Source: Pseudarthrobacter sp. C4D7
Lineage (GTDB): Bacteria > Actinomycetota > Actinomycetes > Actinomycetales > Micrococcaceae
Assembly: GCF_013359725.1 (NCBI RefSeq)
Contig: NZ_JABFMW010000007.1
Span: forward strand, 90,852 to 154,851
Reading direction: 5' to 3'
DNA length: 64,000 nucleotides
This document shows positions 30,555 through 38,388 of this stretch, one piece after another. Within the stretch, counting starts at the first letter, position 1, and every line of letters starts with the position of its first letter. Under the pieces are notes generated by a model. It did not search any database. It saw only the letters and a list, made by a program, of their open reading frames with translations, and had not been told where the DNA came from. The position numbers and the translations under genes were made by a program.

Positions 30555-31024
30555 ACCTGCACGAGCACCGGTACGCGCTGACGGTCCAGTGGACCGGCAA
30601 CCTGGGGGCGGGGACGTCGTCCTACCGGGGCTACTCCCGGGACCACGACGTCACCATTCCCGGCCTGCCGGTCCTGAAAGGCTCGGCCGATCCCACGTTC
30701 CACGGCGACCGCGGCCGCTACAACCCCGAGCAGCTCCTCCTGGCTGCTCTGGCGCAGTGCCACATGCTGTCCTACCTGCACGTGACGGTGAAGCACGGCG
30801 TGGTGGTCACGGACTACCGGGATGAGGCCACCGGGCTGATGCGGCTGAACCGGGATGGCAGCGGTCAGTTCGAGCGGGTGCTCCTGAACCCGCACGTGAC
30901 GGTGGCGGACCAGGCACAGGCGGAACTGGCGGCATCGCTGCACCGCGAGGCCAACCAGGTCTGCTTTATTGCCCGGAGCGTGAACTTCCCGGTAGAGCAC
31001 CAGCCAGTCACCACGGCCGCCTAG
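30551..31024 (+). CDS. OsmC family peroxiredoxin-like protein
   Basis: About 157 residues. OsmC/Ohr fold with the two redox Cys: LAALAQCHMLSYL near residue 73 and QVCFIARSVNFPV near the C-terminus. The family reduces organic hydroperoxides. The GTG start overlaps the pepN TGA by four bases, so the two are translationally coupled. It ends 16 bp before the convergent epimerase gene. Confidence 0.88.
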   Translation: MNLHEHRYALTVQWTGNLGAGTSSYRGYSRDHDVTIPGLPVLKGSADPTFHGDRGRYNPEQLLLAALAQCHMLSYLHVTVKHGVVVTDYRDEATGLMRLNRDGSGQFERVLLNPHVTVADQAQAELAASLHREANQVCFIARSVNFPVEHQPVTTAA

Positions 31025-31040
31025 CCATCCCCGCCCTGCC

Positions 31041-32030
31041 TTACCCGCCCTGGAGCAGCTTGAGGAGCCGTTGCTCCGTGGCGGGTGACAGGCCGGCCTT
31101 CCGGGGCCGGTCCAGTCCCCTGGCGCGTTCATCTGCCAGGGTGTCGGCCAGGGTTTCCTGCCAGGGCCGCAGCACCATGCCCGCCGCTTTGGCTGCCTGG
31201 TTGCTGCGGGCCATGAATCCCTCGTGGCGGGGCGGCAGCCAGAGCGGAAGGGAATCGGGCCCGGACCAATAGTTGACGCCCTGCTCCACCAGCCAGTCTT
31301 CGTTGGCAGGGATGGTGGTGGCGCTGGACCCGGACTCCTCGCGGCAGGAATCGAGGAGGTGGGTGAAGGGCACCGGATCACCTGTTGCGTTCAGCGGGCC
31401 CGTGGTTCCCTGTTCGGCTGCGCGCAGGATCCAGGCCGCCAGGTCCCGGACGTCTATGACCTGCGTGGGCTCCGGGCCGATATCCGGGACAAGCACCGGC
31501 GCCGGGGACCGCTCGAAGCGGCCAGGCCAGTAGCCGTAGCGGTCGGTGGGGTCCCCGGGGCCGCTGACCAGGCCGGCGCGGCACAGGTGGGCCGCGCCGT
31601 TCGTGGCCTCCAGGGTGGCCTCCTCAATGGCCGCCTTGGATTCGCCATAGTTTTCCGGGCTGAAGGGAACCCCTGCCGGCAGGGGCGGCAGCAGCGGGGC
31701 GTCCTCCGCCGCACCGGGCGTGGCGTGCTCTGCGTAGGCCGAGCTGCTGGAAACAAAGGTCCAGTGCCCGGCCCTGCCGGCCAGGGAGGCAAGGGCCTCC
31801 CGCGCGGGTTGGGGATCCCTCGCAACCTCGATCACGGCGTCCCATTCGCCCGTCAGCCCGGCGTAGGCCACGGTCCCGTTTGACCGGTCGGCTTTGACCC
31901 AGTCCGCGCCGGGAGGGGGCTCAGCCGCGGTTCCCCGCGCGAGGCAGGTGACAGCGTGCCCGGCCGCCAGTGCCTGGGCCGCGATGGTGCTGGAGAGGGA
32001 GGCCGTTCCGCCGAGGACGAGGATGCGCAT
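31041..32030 (-). CDS. NAD-dependent epimerase/dehydratase family protein
   Basis: Extended-SDR Rossmann protein, about 329 residues. The N-terminus MRILVLGGTASLSSTIAAQAL is a variant glycine motif (GGTASLSS rather than GxxGxxG). VSSSSAYAEH and YGESKAA give the Ser and the YxxxK catalytic pair. Similar atypical family members act as reductases or RNA-binding proteins in other organisms; the substrate here is unknown. It starts six bases after TAGCGT, a leaderless layout, and is divergent from mscS. Confidence 0.82.
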   Translation of the reverse strand: MRILVLGGTASLSSTIAAQALAAGHAVTCLARGTAAEPPPGADWVKADRSNGTVAYAGLTGEWDAVIEVARDPQPAREALASLAGRAGHWTFVSSSSAYAEHATPGAAEDAPLLPPLPAGVPFSPENYGESKAAIEEATLEATNGAAHLCRAGLVSGPGDPTDRYGYWPGRFERSPAPVLVPDIGPEPTQVIDVRDLAAWILRAAEQGTTGPLNATGDPVPFTHLLDSCREESGSSATTIPANEDWLVEQGVNYWSGPDSLPLWLPPRHEGFMARSNQAAKAAGMVLRPWQETLADTLADERARGLDRPRKAGLSPATEQRLLKLLQGG

Positions 32031-32036
32031 TGGTCC

Positions 32037-32042
32037 ACGCTA
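32037..32042 (-). promoter_or_regulatory. -10 hexamer of a leaderless promoter
   Basis: TAGCGT on the minus strand, with the 6-nt spacer GGACCA before the ATG of the epimerase gene. Confidence 0.5.
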
Positions 32043-32096
32043 CGGCGCTAGGGTTGAAAGAGAACAGAGCAATATCCCAAGGAGCTATTTCCACCC

Positions 32097-32777
32097 ATGG
32101 TCAGCATGTTGTCCATCCTTCCCCCCGCCAGCCAGCCGAGCGGCGTGAGCGTCCCCGGCATCGCCATCAGCCTTGGCGTTGGCGTAACCGTTTGGCTCGT
32201 GGCCACGTTCATCATTTCCCGCATCACCAAGCGGGTGGCGTCCGGGAGCAACTTCTTCAAGAAGCCCACGTTCAGATGGGCAGCTCCTGCCTTCCGTGCC
32301 CTCGACCACGAACGCCGTGTCCAGCGTGCCGAAACCATCGGGTCGCTGCTTAACAGCGTGGTGGGCGTGCTGGTGGTGATCATTACCGGCATGTACGTGC
32401 TGCAGAACCTGGACATCAATATCGCCCCGCTGCTGACCAGTGTGGGTATCCTCGGTGTCGCCATCGGTTTTGGCGCCCAGCAGTTGATCCGCGACTTCCT
32501 GGCCGGCATCTTCATCACCATTGAAGACCAGTACGGGATCGGTGACGTGATCGAAACCAGTGAAGTGGTGGGTGTGGTGGAGTCCATGGGGCTGCGGATC
32601 ACGCGGGTACGCTCCGACGACGGCGCCATCTGGTACCTGCGCAACGGCGAGATCCTGCGCGTGGGCAACCGGTCGCAAGGGCGGTACGTTCCACTGCACG
32701 AGTCCGACGACGGCACCACCGACCAGGGCTCGGTGCACGTCGAGGCCAAGAAGACCGACCAGAAAGCCGGGGACTAG
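32097..32777 (+). CDS. small-conductance mechanosensitive channel (MscS family)
   Basis: Membrane channel that opens under hypo-osmotic tension, about 226 residues, shorter than E. coli MscS. There are two or three hydrophobic segments, and the pore-lining helix is SVGILGVAIGFGAQQLIRDFLAG, followed by the beta domain (GDVIETSEVVGVVESMGLRITRVRSDDG) and a short charged tail. AAGGAG lies 12 bases before the ATG, which is far. The globin gene starts one base after its stop codon, so they share a transcript. Confidence 0.88.
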   Translation: MVSMLSILPPASQPSGVSVPGIAISLGVGVTVWLVATFIISRITKRVASGSNFFKKPTFRWAAPAFRALDHERRVQRAETIGSLLNSVVGVLVVIITGMYVLQNLDINIAPLLTSVGILGVAIGFGAQQLIRDFLAGIFITIEDQYGIGDVIETSEVVGVVESMGLRITRVRSDDGAIWYLRNGEILRVGNRSQGRYVPLHESDDGTTDQGSVHVEAKKTDQKAGD

Positions 32778-32778
32778 C

Positions 32779-33237
32779 ATGTCGCTTCCCATTGAGCCAC
32801 GCCCGGGGCAGCGGCCCCAGTTGATGCAGAACGATCCGTTCAGCAAGCCGGACTACACCGACAGCTTCTATGACGCCGTGGGCGGCCACGACACCTTCGT
32901 GAAGCTCATCGACGTCTTCTACGACGGCGTGGCCGGCGATCCCGTGCTGCGCCCGATGTATCCGGAAGAGGACCTGGCCCCGGCGAAGCGCCGCTTCCTG
33001 ATGTTCCTGGAACAGTACTGGGGCGGACCCACCACCTACAGCGAAGAGCGCGGGCACCCGCGCCTGCGCATGCGGCACATGCCCTTCAAAGTCACGCCGG
33101 AAGCCAAAGACCGGTGGCTGTTCCACATGCGCACTGCAGTGGATGCCCTGGAGCTGCCGCCGCTGTATGAGGGGACGTTGTGGGACTACATGGAGCGCGC
33201 TGCGCTGTCCATGATCAACAGCCCCGCGGGTTCCTGA
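32779..33237 (+). CDS. glbO: group II truncated hemoglobin (GlbO type)
   Basis: About 152 residues. Truncated globin features: FYDAVGGHDTFVKLIDVFYDGVAGD, proximal region RHMPFKVTPEAKDRWLFHM with the heme-binding His, and Trp in the G helix (DRWLF) typical of group II. It likely binds oxygen or NO and acts in redox defence. ATG directly after the mscS stop (1-bp gap) indicates co-translation. In M. tuberculosis glbO also lies a few genes past pepN. Confidence 0.93.
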   Translation: MSLPIEPRPGQRPQLMQNDPFSKPDYTDSFYDAVGGHDTFVKLIDVFYDGVAGDPVLRPMYPEEDLAPAKRRFLMFLEQYWGGPTTYSEERGHPRLRMRHMPFKVTPEAKDRWLFHMRTAVDALELPPLYEGTLWDYMERAALSMINSPAGS

Positions 33238-33264
33238 TCCGCTCTCCGGCCTGCCTCGCCTGAC

Positions 33265-33924
33265 CTAGGGCAGGCCGCTGCCGGTCCGGGCGAGGACGTG
33301 GCCGCGGGGCCCTGACAACCGGAACCAGCGCCCGTTCCGGTAGAGCTTTTGGTCGCCGTCCCCCAGGAAGCCCAGCGCAAAGGCCGCGAAGGCAGCGCCG
33401 GCGGGCAGGCCGGCGTCGTCCAGTGCCCGTCCCCACACCGAGGCCCGCGCATTGTTCACGATCAGCGCTCCCGGCTTGTCCGGCACAATGCCCGCCACTT
33501 CGGCGATGCCCGCCTCGGCGGCCGCCCGCAACCGGTCATCACTGACGGACCCCAGCATCTCCCACCCGCCCCGGGGGGCGCCAACGCCGGTCCAGGACTC
33601 GGTGAGGGTGGTGGGTGGAACCGGCAACTCGACGTCGCCCTCCCCCGCCCGCGCCAGCCGGTCCAGGACGGACGACAACGCCACCGTGACATCGGTTCCG
33701 GACGGTTCTGCCAGTGCCATGGTCCGCAGGCCCAGGATGGTGGGGGTCCCTTCGCCCAGGAGCCGGGGCCGCAGGACGCACACATATGCGGCCAGGACGG
33801 AGCCGGCGGCCTGAAGCCGGATGGCGCCGTCGTCAATGGCCTTGGCCCGGGTGGCGAAAGTTTTCAGGTCGGCAAGGTCCCGCGGATCGGCGAAACGGAA
33901 GGAAGAGGTAAGAAGATCAGACAC
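33265..33924 (-). CDS. conserved protein of unknown function
   Basis: About 219 residues, no recognised domain and no membrane segment. Features: an Arg/Ala-rich alpha/beta composition, the stretch LQAAGSVLAAYVCVLRPRLLGEGTPTILGLRTMALAEP, and a C-terminal half (GALIVNNARASVWGRALDDAGLPAGAAFAAFALGFLG). The start is a GTG seven bases after TAGTGT, with no ribosome binding site. It is divergent from tesB; coding is supported by strong third-position GC and a complete frame between flanking genes. Confidence 0.7.
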   Translation of the reverse strand: MSDLLTSSFRFADPRDLADLKTFATRAKAIDDGAIRLQAAGSVLAAYVCVLRPRLLGEGTPTILGLRTMALAEPSGTDVTVALSSVLDRLARAGEGDVELPVPPTTLTESWTGVGAPRGGWEMLGSVSDDRLRAAAEAGIAEVAGIVPDKPGALIVNNARASVWGRALDDAGLPAGAAFAAFALGFLGDGDQKLYRNGRWFRLSGPRGHVLARTGSGLP

Positions 33925-33931
33925 ATCCAGA

Positions 33932-33937
33932 ACACTA
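33932..33937 (-). promoter_or_regulatory. -10 hexamer of a leaderless promoter
   Basis: TAGTGT on the minus strand, seven bases before the GTG start of the hypothetical gene. Confidence 0.5.
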
Positions 33938-33976
33938 CCGGCTGCGTCCCGGTTGAGTGGTTTGCGGGCCGCCGTC

Positions 33977-33982
33977 TAGAGT
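33977..33982 (+). promoter_or_regulatory. -10 hexamer of a leaderless promoter
   Basis: TAGAGT, with the 6-nt spacer CGGACC before the ATG of tesB. It forms a divergent pair with the promoter of the hypothetical gene 40 bp away. Confidence 0.55.
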
Positions 33983-33988
33983 CGGACC

Positions 33989-34909
33989 ATGACTGAAGCC
34001 GAAGCCGGATTGCTGGCGCCACCAGGGGGCGACCCCACCTCATCGCTGATCGAACTGCTGGACCTTGGTGAGCTGGAGGGAGCCCGGACGGATGAGGATA
34101 TTTTCCTTGGCCCCTCGCAGCGGCAGCCGCACCACAGGGTGTTTGGCGGCCAGGTGCTGGCACAGTCACTCGTAGCGTCGATCCGGACCGTGGATCCCCA
34201 AAGGTTTGTCCACTCCATGCACGGTTATTTCCTGCGGCCCGGGGATGCCAACAAGCCCATTACGTTTGGCGTGCAGCGGCTGCGGGACGGCAGGTCGTTT
34301 TCAGCCAGGCGGGTGCACGCGTACCAGGACGGCGTGCCCATCCTTTCGATGATTGCCTCGTTCCAGGGTGAGGACGAAGGAATCGAACACTCCTCAGTGA
34401 TGCCGGAAGGAATCCCGGACCCTGAATCGCTGCCCAGCACGGCGGACCTGCTGGGCAGGTTCGACCACCCGGTGGCACGGCACTGGGCGTACGAGCGGCC
34501 CTTCGACATCAGGCATGTGGACCCCGCACTCTACGTTTCCGCATCAGGGCCCCGCGAAGCCCGCAACGCCGTCTGGATGAAGACGTTCGGTCCGATGCCG
34601 GACGACTCCAACCTGCACCGTGCCGCGCTGGCCTACGCCAGCGATTACACCCTGCTTGAATCCGTTCTCCGGCGCCATGGGCTGAGCTGGATCACCCCTG
34701 GCATGAACGTCGCCAGCCTGGACCACGCGATGTGGTGGCACCGGCCCGCCCGGGTCGATGAGTGGCTGCTCTACGTCCAGGAATCCCCCAGTGCCCACGG
34801 TGCACGCGGCCTGGCAACCGGCAAGATCTTCAACCGCGACGGCCAGCATGTGGCGTCCGTTGCGCAGGAGGGGATGGTGCGCATTCCCACCGATCCCCCC
34901 GGCGCCTGA
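33989..34909 (+). CDS. tesB: acyl-CoA thioesterase II
   Basis: Hydrolyses acyl-CoA to free acid and CoA; double hot-dog fold, 306 residues. Typical motifs: HHRVFGGQVLAQSLVAS with the first hot-dog helix, MHGYFLRPGD, the active-site Asp in SLDHAMWWHRP (about residue 247), and the terminal VASVAQEGMVR. The start ATG lies at a leaderless-type promoter. It ends before a strong hairpin shared with the convergent ettA. Confidence 0.93.
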   Translation: MTEAEAGLLAPPGGDPTSSLIELLDLGELEGARTDEDIFLGPSQRQPHHRVFGGQVLAQSLVASIRTVDPQRFVHSMHGYFLRPGDANKPITFGVQRLRDGRSFSARRVHAYQDGVPILSMIASFQGEDEGIEHSSVMPEGIPDPESLPSTADLLGRFDHPVARHWAYERPFDIRHVDPALYVSASGPREARNAVWMKTFGPMPDDSNLHRAALAYASDYTLLESVLRRHGLSWITPGMNVASLDHAMWWHRPARVDEWLLYVQESPSAHGARGLATGKIFNRDGQHVASVAQEGMVRIPTDPPGA

Positions 34910-34953
34910 TACCAACGCGCCCGTCACCGCGCAGGCAGGCTGACCTGGCATGA

Positions 34954-34995
34954 CGAAGGCCGGCACCACGGGAATTCCCGGGGTGCCGGCCTTCG
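34954..34995. terminator. bidirectional terminator between tesB and ettA
   Basis: Perfect 14-bp stem (CGAAGGCCGGCACC / GGTGCCGGCCTTCG) with a 14-nt loop that itself contains GGGAATTCCC. No clear U-run on either side. Confidence 0.7.
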
Positions 34996-35031
34996 TTGTG
35001 AGGTCAGTCTTTAGGCGGTCTTTCCGCGATG

Positions 35032-36714
35032 TTAGTCGCGGGTCAGGCGCCGGTGGGTGACGCGGTGCGGCTTGGCGGCGTCGGGGCCGAGGCGGTCGAC
35101 CTTGTTCTCCTCGTAGGATTCGAAGTTGCCCTCGAACCAGTACCACTTGGAGGGGTTCTCCTCGTCACCTTCGTAGGCCAGGATGTGGGTGGCTACCCGG
35201 TCCAGGAACCAGCGGTCGTGCGAGACCACCACGGCACAGCCGGGGAACTCGAGCAGCGCGTTTTCCAGGCTGCTGAGGGTTTCGACGTCGAGGTCGTTGG
35301 TGGGTTCGTCGAGGAGCAGCAGGTTTCCGCCCTGCTTAAGGGTCAGGGCCAGATTCAGGCGGTTGCGCTCACCGCCGGAGAGGACGCCTGCCTTCTTCTG
35401 CTGGTCCGGGCCCTTGAAGCCAAAGGCTGCCACGTAGGCGCGGGACGGCATTTCCACGTTGCCCACCTGGATGAAGTCGAGTCCGTCGGAGACGACTTCC
35501 CACAGGGTCTTGTTGGGGTCGATGCCGCCGCGGCTCTGGTCGGCGTAGGAGATCTTGACCGAGTCGCCGATCTTCAGTTCGCCGCCGTCGAGCGGTTCCA
35601 GGCCCACGATGGTCTTGAAGAGCGTGGACTTGCCCACACCGTTGGGACCGATGACGCCGACGATGCCGTTGCGCGGCAGGCTGAAGGAGAGTCCGTCGAT
35701 CAGGACACGGTCCTCGAAGCCCTTCTGGAGGTTCTTGGCCTCCAGGACCAGGCCACCCAGGCGCGGTCCCGGCGGGATCTGGATTTCCTCGAAGTCGAGC
35801 TTGCGGGTGCGGTCAGCTTCCGCGGCCATTTCCTCGTACCGGGCCAAGCGGGCCTTCGACTTGGTCTGGCGGCCCTTGGCGTTGGAGCGGACCCATTCGA
35901 GTTCCTCGGCAAGGCGCTTGGCCTGCTTGGCGTCCTTCTTGCCCTGGATTTCAAGGCGGGCACGCTTCTTCTCCAGGTAGGTGGAGTAGTTGCCCTCGTA
36001 GGGGTACAGGTGGCCGCGGTCCACTTCGGCAATCCATTCCGCCACGTGGTCCAGGAAGTACCGGTCGTGGGTGACGGCGAGGACGGCGCCGGGGTAGCTG
36101 GAGAGGTGCTGCTCGAGCCACAGGACACTTTCGGCGTCCAGGTGGTTGGTGGGCTCGTCGAGGAGCAGCAGGTCAGGCTTCTGCAGGAGGAGCTTGCACA
36201 AAGCCACCCGGCGGCGTTCACCACCGGAAAGGTTGGTGACGTCGGCATCGGCCGGCGGGCAGCGGAGGGCGTCCATGGCCTGCTCCAGCTGGGAGTCGAG
36301 GTCCCAGGCGTCAGCGGCGTCGATCGCTTCCTGCAGCTTGCCCATTTCCTCAAGGAGGGTGTCGTAGTCAGCGTCGGGGCTGGCCATTTCCTCGGAGATC
36401 TCGTTGAAGCGCTGGATCTTGCCGTAGATCTCGCCCACGCCTTCCTGGACGTTGCCCAGGACCGTCTTTTCTTCATTAAGGGGCGGTTCCTGCAGCAGGA
36501 TACCAACGCTGTAGCCGGGGCTGAGCCTGGCTTCACCGTTGGAGGGCGTGTCCAGCCCTGCCATGATCTTCAGGATGGTGGACTTACCGGCACCGTTCGG
36601 GCCCACAACACCAATCTTGGCGCCCGGGAAGAAGGACATGCTTACGTCATCAAGAATGAGTTTTTCGCCAACGGCCTTACGGGCCTTGGTCATTGTGTAG
36701 ATAAATTCCGCCAT
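35032..36714 (-). CDS. ettA: energy-dependent translational throttle protein EttA (ABC-F ATPase)
   Basis: ABC-F protein of about 560 residues that binds the ribosomal E site and tunes translation to energy state. Two ATPase halves: Walker A GPNGAGKST near residue 39 and GPNGVGKST in the second half; signatures LSGGERRRVALC and LSGGERNRLNLA; Walker B LLLLDEPTNHLD and LLLLDEPTNDLD. The interdomain arm between them (YLEKKRARLEIQGKKDAKQ) is of the EttA type. The start is the ATG of MAEFIYTMTK, seven bases after TAGATT. Same position as Rv2477c in M. tuberculosis. Confidence 0.95.
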   Translation of the reverse strand: MAEFIYTMTKARKAVGEKLILDDVSMSFFPGAKIGVVGPNGAGKSTILKIMAGLDTPSNGEARLSPGYSVGILLQEPPLNEEKTVLGNVQEGVGEIYGKIQRFNEISEEMASPDADYDTLLEEMGKLQEAIDAADAWDLDSQLEQAMDALRCPPADADVTNLSGGERRRVALCKLLLQKPDLLLLDEPTNHLDAESVLWLEQHLSSYPGAVLAVTHDRYFLDHVAEWIAEVDRGHLYPYEGNYSTYLEKKRARLEIQGKKDAKQAKRLAEELEWVRSNAKGRQTKSKARLARYEEMAAEADRTRKLDFEEIQIPPGPRLGGLVLEAKNLQKGFEDRVLIDGLSFSLPRNGIVGVIGPNGVGKSTLFKTIVGLEPLDGGELKIGDSVKISYADQSRGGIDPNKTLWEVVSDGLDFIQVGNVEMPSRAYVAAFGFKGPDQQKKAGVLSGGERNRLNLALTLKQGGNLLLLDEPTNDLDVETLSSLENALLEFPGCAVVVSHDRWFLDRVATHILAYEGDEENPSKWYWFEGNFESYEENKVDRLGPDAAKPHRVTHRRLTRD

Positions 36715-36721
36715 GGTCTCA

Positions 36722-36727
36722 AATCTA
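36722..36727 (-). promoter_or_regulatory. -10 hexamer of a leaderless promoter
   Basis: TAGATT on the minus strand, seven bases before the ettA ATG, without a ribosome binding site. Confidence 0.5.
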
Positions 36728-36774
36728 GTGGGTTGGCGGGCATATCTCACATTTTCAGGCGAAAGCCGGCAGGC

Positions 36775-37341
36775 TCAGGAGCCCACGAAGCACTTGCCGC
36801 TGGCGAGGACGGGAAGGACGGTGACGGTTACTGCGCCTTCGCGCACCTGGCCAATGACGCAGTCCTTGCCCTGCAGGACCGCGGCCTCAATGGCATCAGC
36901 CTCCAACCCGGTGGGAGTCCGGCTCTGCGAGACCTGAAGCACCGCCGGTGCTATCCCGGCTCCGGTCAAGGCGTCACTGACCTGGGCCGTGGCCGGCTTG
37001 GGGGTTCCCGCAGCCAGCGCGGACAGGGTGTCGGTTACCTTCCGCTTGACGCCCTCCGTGGCTGCTGCTTCGGCCTGCGTCTGGGCCCCGGCCGACGTGT
37101 TGGCCAGCGGTTCCCCGCCGGAGGCACTGCTTTGCGTGGCAGGACCGGACGACTGGGCCCCCGTTTCCTGCGCGGCGGGCGCTGCCGGGGTTGATGTCGA
37201 TGACCCTTCACCGGCGCCTTCGACCCGCGGGTTGTCCGCCGCATTACCGACGCTGCAGCCGTTCACGAGGACGGCCAGGACAGCGCACGTCAGCACGGCA
37301 CCGGCCCGGTTTGACGGCCGGCGATGAGGGATGGGAGGCAT
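36775..37341 (-). CDS. probable lipoprotein (DUF6993-like)
   Basis: About 188 residues. Signal peptide with lipobox: AGAVLTCAVLAVLVNGC, with Cys near residue 29 as the lipid-attachment site. A low-complexity Ala/Ser/Gly/Thr linker follows, then a small C-terminal domain (LEADAIEAAVLQGKDCVIGQVREGAVTVTVLPVLASGKCFVG) with two Cys that could form a disulfide. Role unknown; exposed on the outer face of the cell membrane. Weak -10 (CACAAT) six bases before the ATG. Upstream readings without a signal peptide are discarded. Confidence 0.75.
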   Translation of the reverse strand: MPPIPHRRPSNRAGAVLTCAVLAVLVNGCSVGNAADNPRVEGAGEGSSTSTPAAPAAQETGAQSSGPATQSSASGGEPLANTSAGAQTQAEAAATEGVKRKVTDTLSALAAGTPKPATAQVSDALTGAGIAPAVLQVSQSRTPTGLEADAIEAAVLQGKDCVIGQVREGAVTVTVLPVLASGKCFVGS

Positions 37342-37425
37342 GGTGCCATTGTGCCATGCACCAGGACGCTGGGCCTGGATGACCCGATGGCCTGGACCCG
37401 GCCCGGCTGCACCACGCGGTGTGGC

Positions 37426-37469
37426 GGGCGGACGGAAGGAAGCCGGGGGGTGCCTCCATCCGTCCGCCC
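37426..37469 (-). terminator. stem-loop after ssb
   Basis: An 11-bp perfect stem (GGGCGGACGGA / TCCGTCCGCCC) with a 22-nt loop, 36 bp past the ssb stop on the minus strand. No U-run. Confidence 0.45.
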
Positions 37470-37504
37470 GGGCTGGGCGGGAACGGATAACAGATCTGCG
37501 TTCC

Positions 37505-38056
37505 CTAGACTTCGGCAAGCTCCCCGGTTTCCAGGTCAAGGGAAGAGAGTTCGCCGTCGTTGTCCTCGATGACCACCGACGCATGTCCATGGTCATCCGG
37601 ATGCTCGTCCTCACGATCCTCTGGTTCGTCCAGGGCCGGGTCCACCGCAGGGGCATCCTCCGGGGACTGCGGCGTCTCTACGAGGGAAAGCGCCGGCCTG
37701 GAAGCTGTCCGGATGAAGTTTGCCGATCCAAAGGAAAGGTCATGACCCACGGCGTCAGCATCGATGATGGTGGAGTGGTAGACCCGGCCTTCCTTTTCCC
37801 AGCTGCGGATCTTCAGCTTGCCCACCACAATGACAGGCTGGCCTTTCCGGATGCTGCAGCCAAGGGTCCCTGCCAGGTTGCGGTAGCCCTGCACCGTGAA
37901 CCAGTTGGTGTGCCCGTCACCCCAGGTTTTGGATTCCCGGTCGAATCGGCGGGTGGTGGAACCGAGCCGGAAGGAGGCCGTTGCCACTCCCCCCGGTGTG
38001 GTGGAACTGGTGATCTCGGTGGCAACAAAACCCCGGATGGTAATCGTTTCGCTCAT
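37505..38056 (-). CDS. ssb: single-stranded DNA-binding protein (SsbB-type paralog)
   Basis: OB-fold protein of about 183 residues. Core: TIRGFVATEI, TASFRLGSTTRRFDRESKTWGDGHTNWFTVQGYRNLAGTLG, and KGQPVIVVGKLKIRSWEKEGRVYHSTIIDADAVGHDL. The acidic tail is long, but the C-terminus ends ETGELAEV rather than the DDDIPF-type tip that recruits replication partners. That and its position next to ettA (as Rv2478c in mycobacteria) argue for the accessory SSB, used in recombination or competence, rather than the replicative one. Confidence 0.88.
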   Translation of the reverse strand: MSETITIRGFVATEITSSTTPGGVATASFRLGSTTRRFDRESKTWGDGHTNWFTVQGYRNLAGTLGCSIRKGQPVIVVGKLKIRSWEKEGRVYHSTIIDADAVGHDLSFGSANFIRTASRPALSLVETPQSPEDAPAVDPALDEPEDREDEHPDDHGHASVVIEDNDGELSSLDLETGELAEV

Positions 38057-38263
38057 GTCGTTGTCCTGTCTGGATGGTGGCGCCTGGAGCAGGCATGACC
38101 AGCATCGCGCCGGACGACGCACGACTGGAGGCACGGGTTGCCGTATGTGGATAACAGACCCTTGACGGCACGTGTGGAGGACCAGTGGGGCCAGGATGAC
38201 GCCGCCTGCAGCCCGGGCAATGTAAACTTTTTGAGGCGCCGGGCCCACAGGCCTGGCACCGAT

Positions 38264-38336
38264 GCCTCAGTAGCTCAGGGGATAGAGCAGCGGCCTTCTA
38301 ATCCGCCGGTCGGGGGTTCGATTCCCTCCTGGGGCA
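38264..38336 (+). tRNA. tRNA-Arg (TCT)
   Basis: Acceptor GCCTCAG / CTGGGGC with one G-U pair, D-arm GCTC...GAGC, anticodon loop CTTCTAA with anticodon TCT, T-arm CGGGGGTTCGATTCCCTCC-like. The anticodon stem GCGGC / TCCGC has a C-T mismatch next to the loop. CCA is not encoded. Confidence 0.95.
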
Positions 38337-38348
38337 CCTTGGTGGCTG

Positions 38349-38374
38349 ACGCCCCGGTCTTCGGACCGGGGCGT
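38349..38374. terminator. terminator hairpin with TTCG loop
   Basis: An 11-bp perfect stem (ACGCCCCGGTC / GACCGGGGCGT) closed by a stable TTCG tetraloop, between tRNA-Arg and the convergent ROK gene. Confidence 0.75.
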
Positions 38375-38388
38375 TGACGCGTCTCCGG

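Noticed and set aside
35029..37194. 721-codon plus-strand frame opposite ettA
   Set aside because: Shadow of the ABC-F gene; it even runs past the ettA start into the lipoprotein gene.
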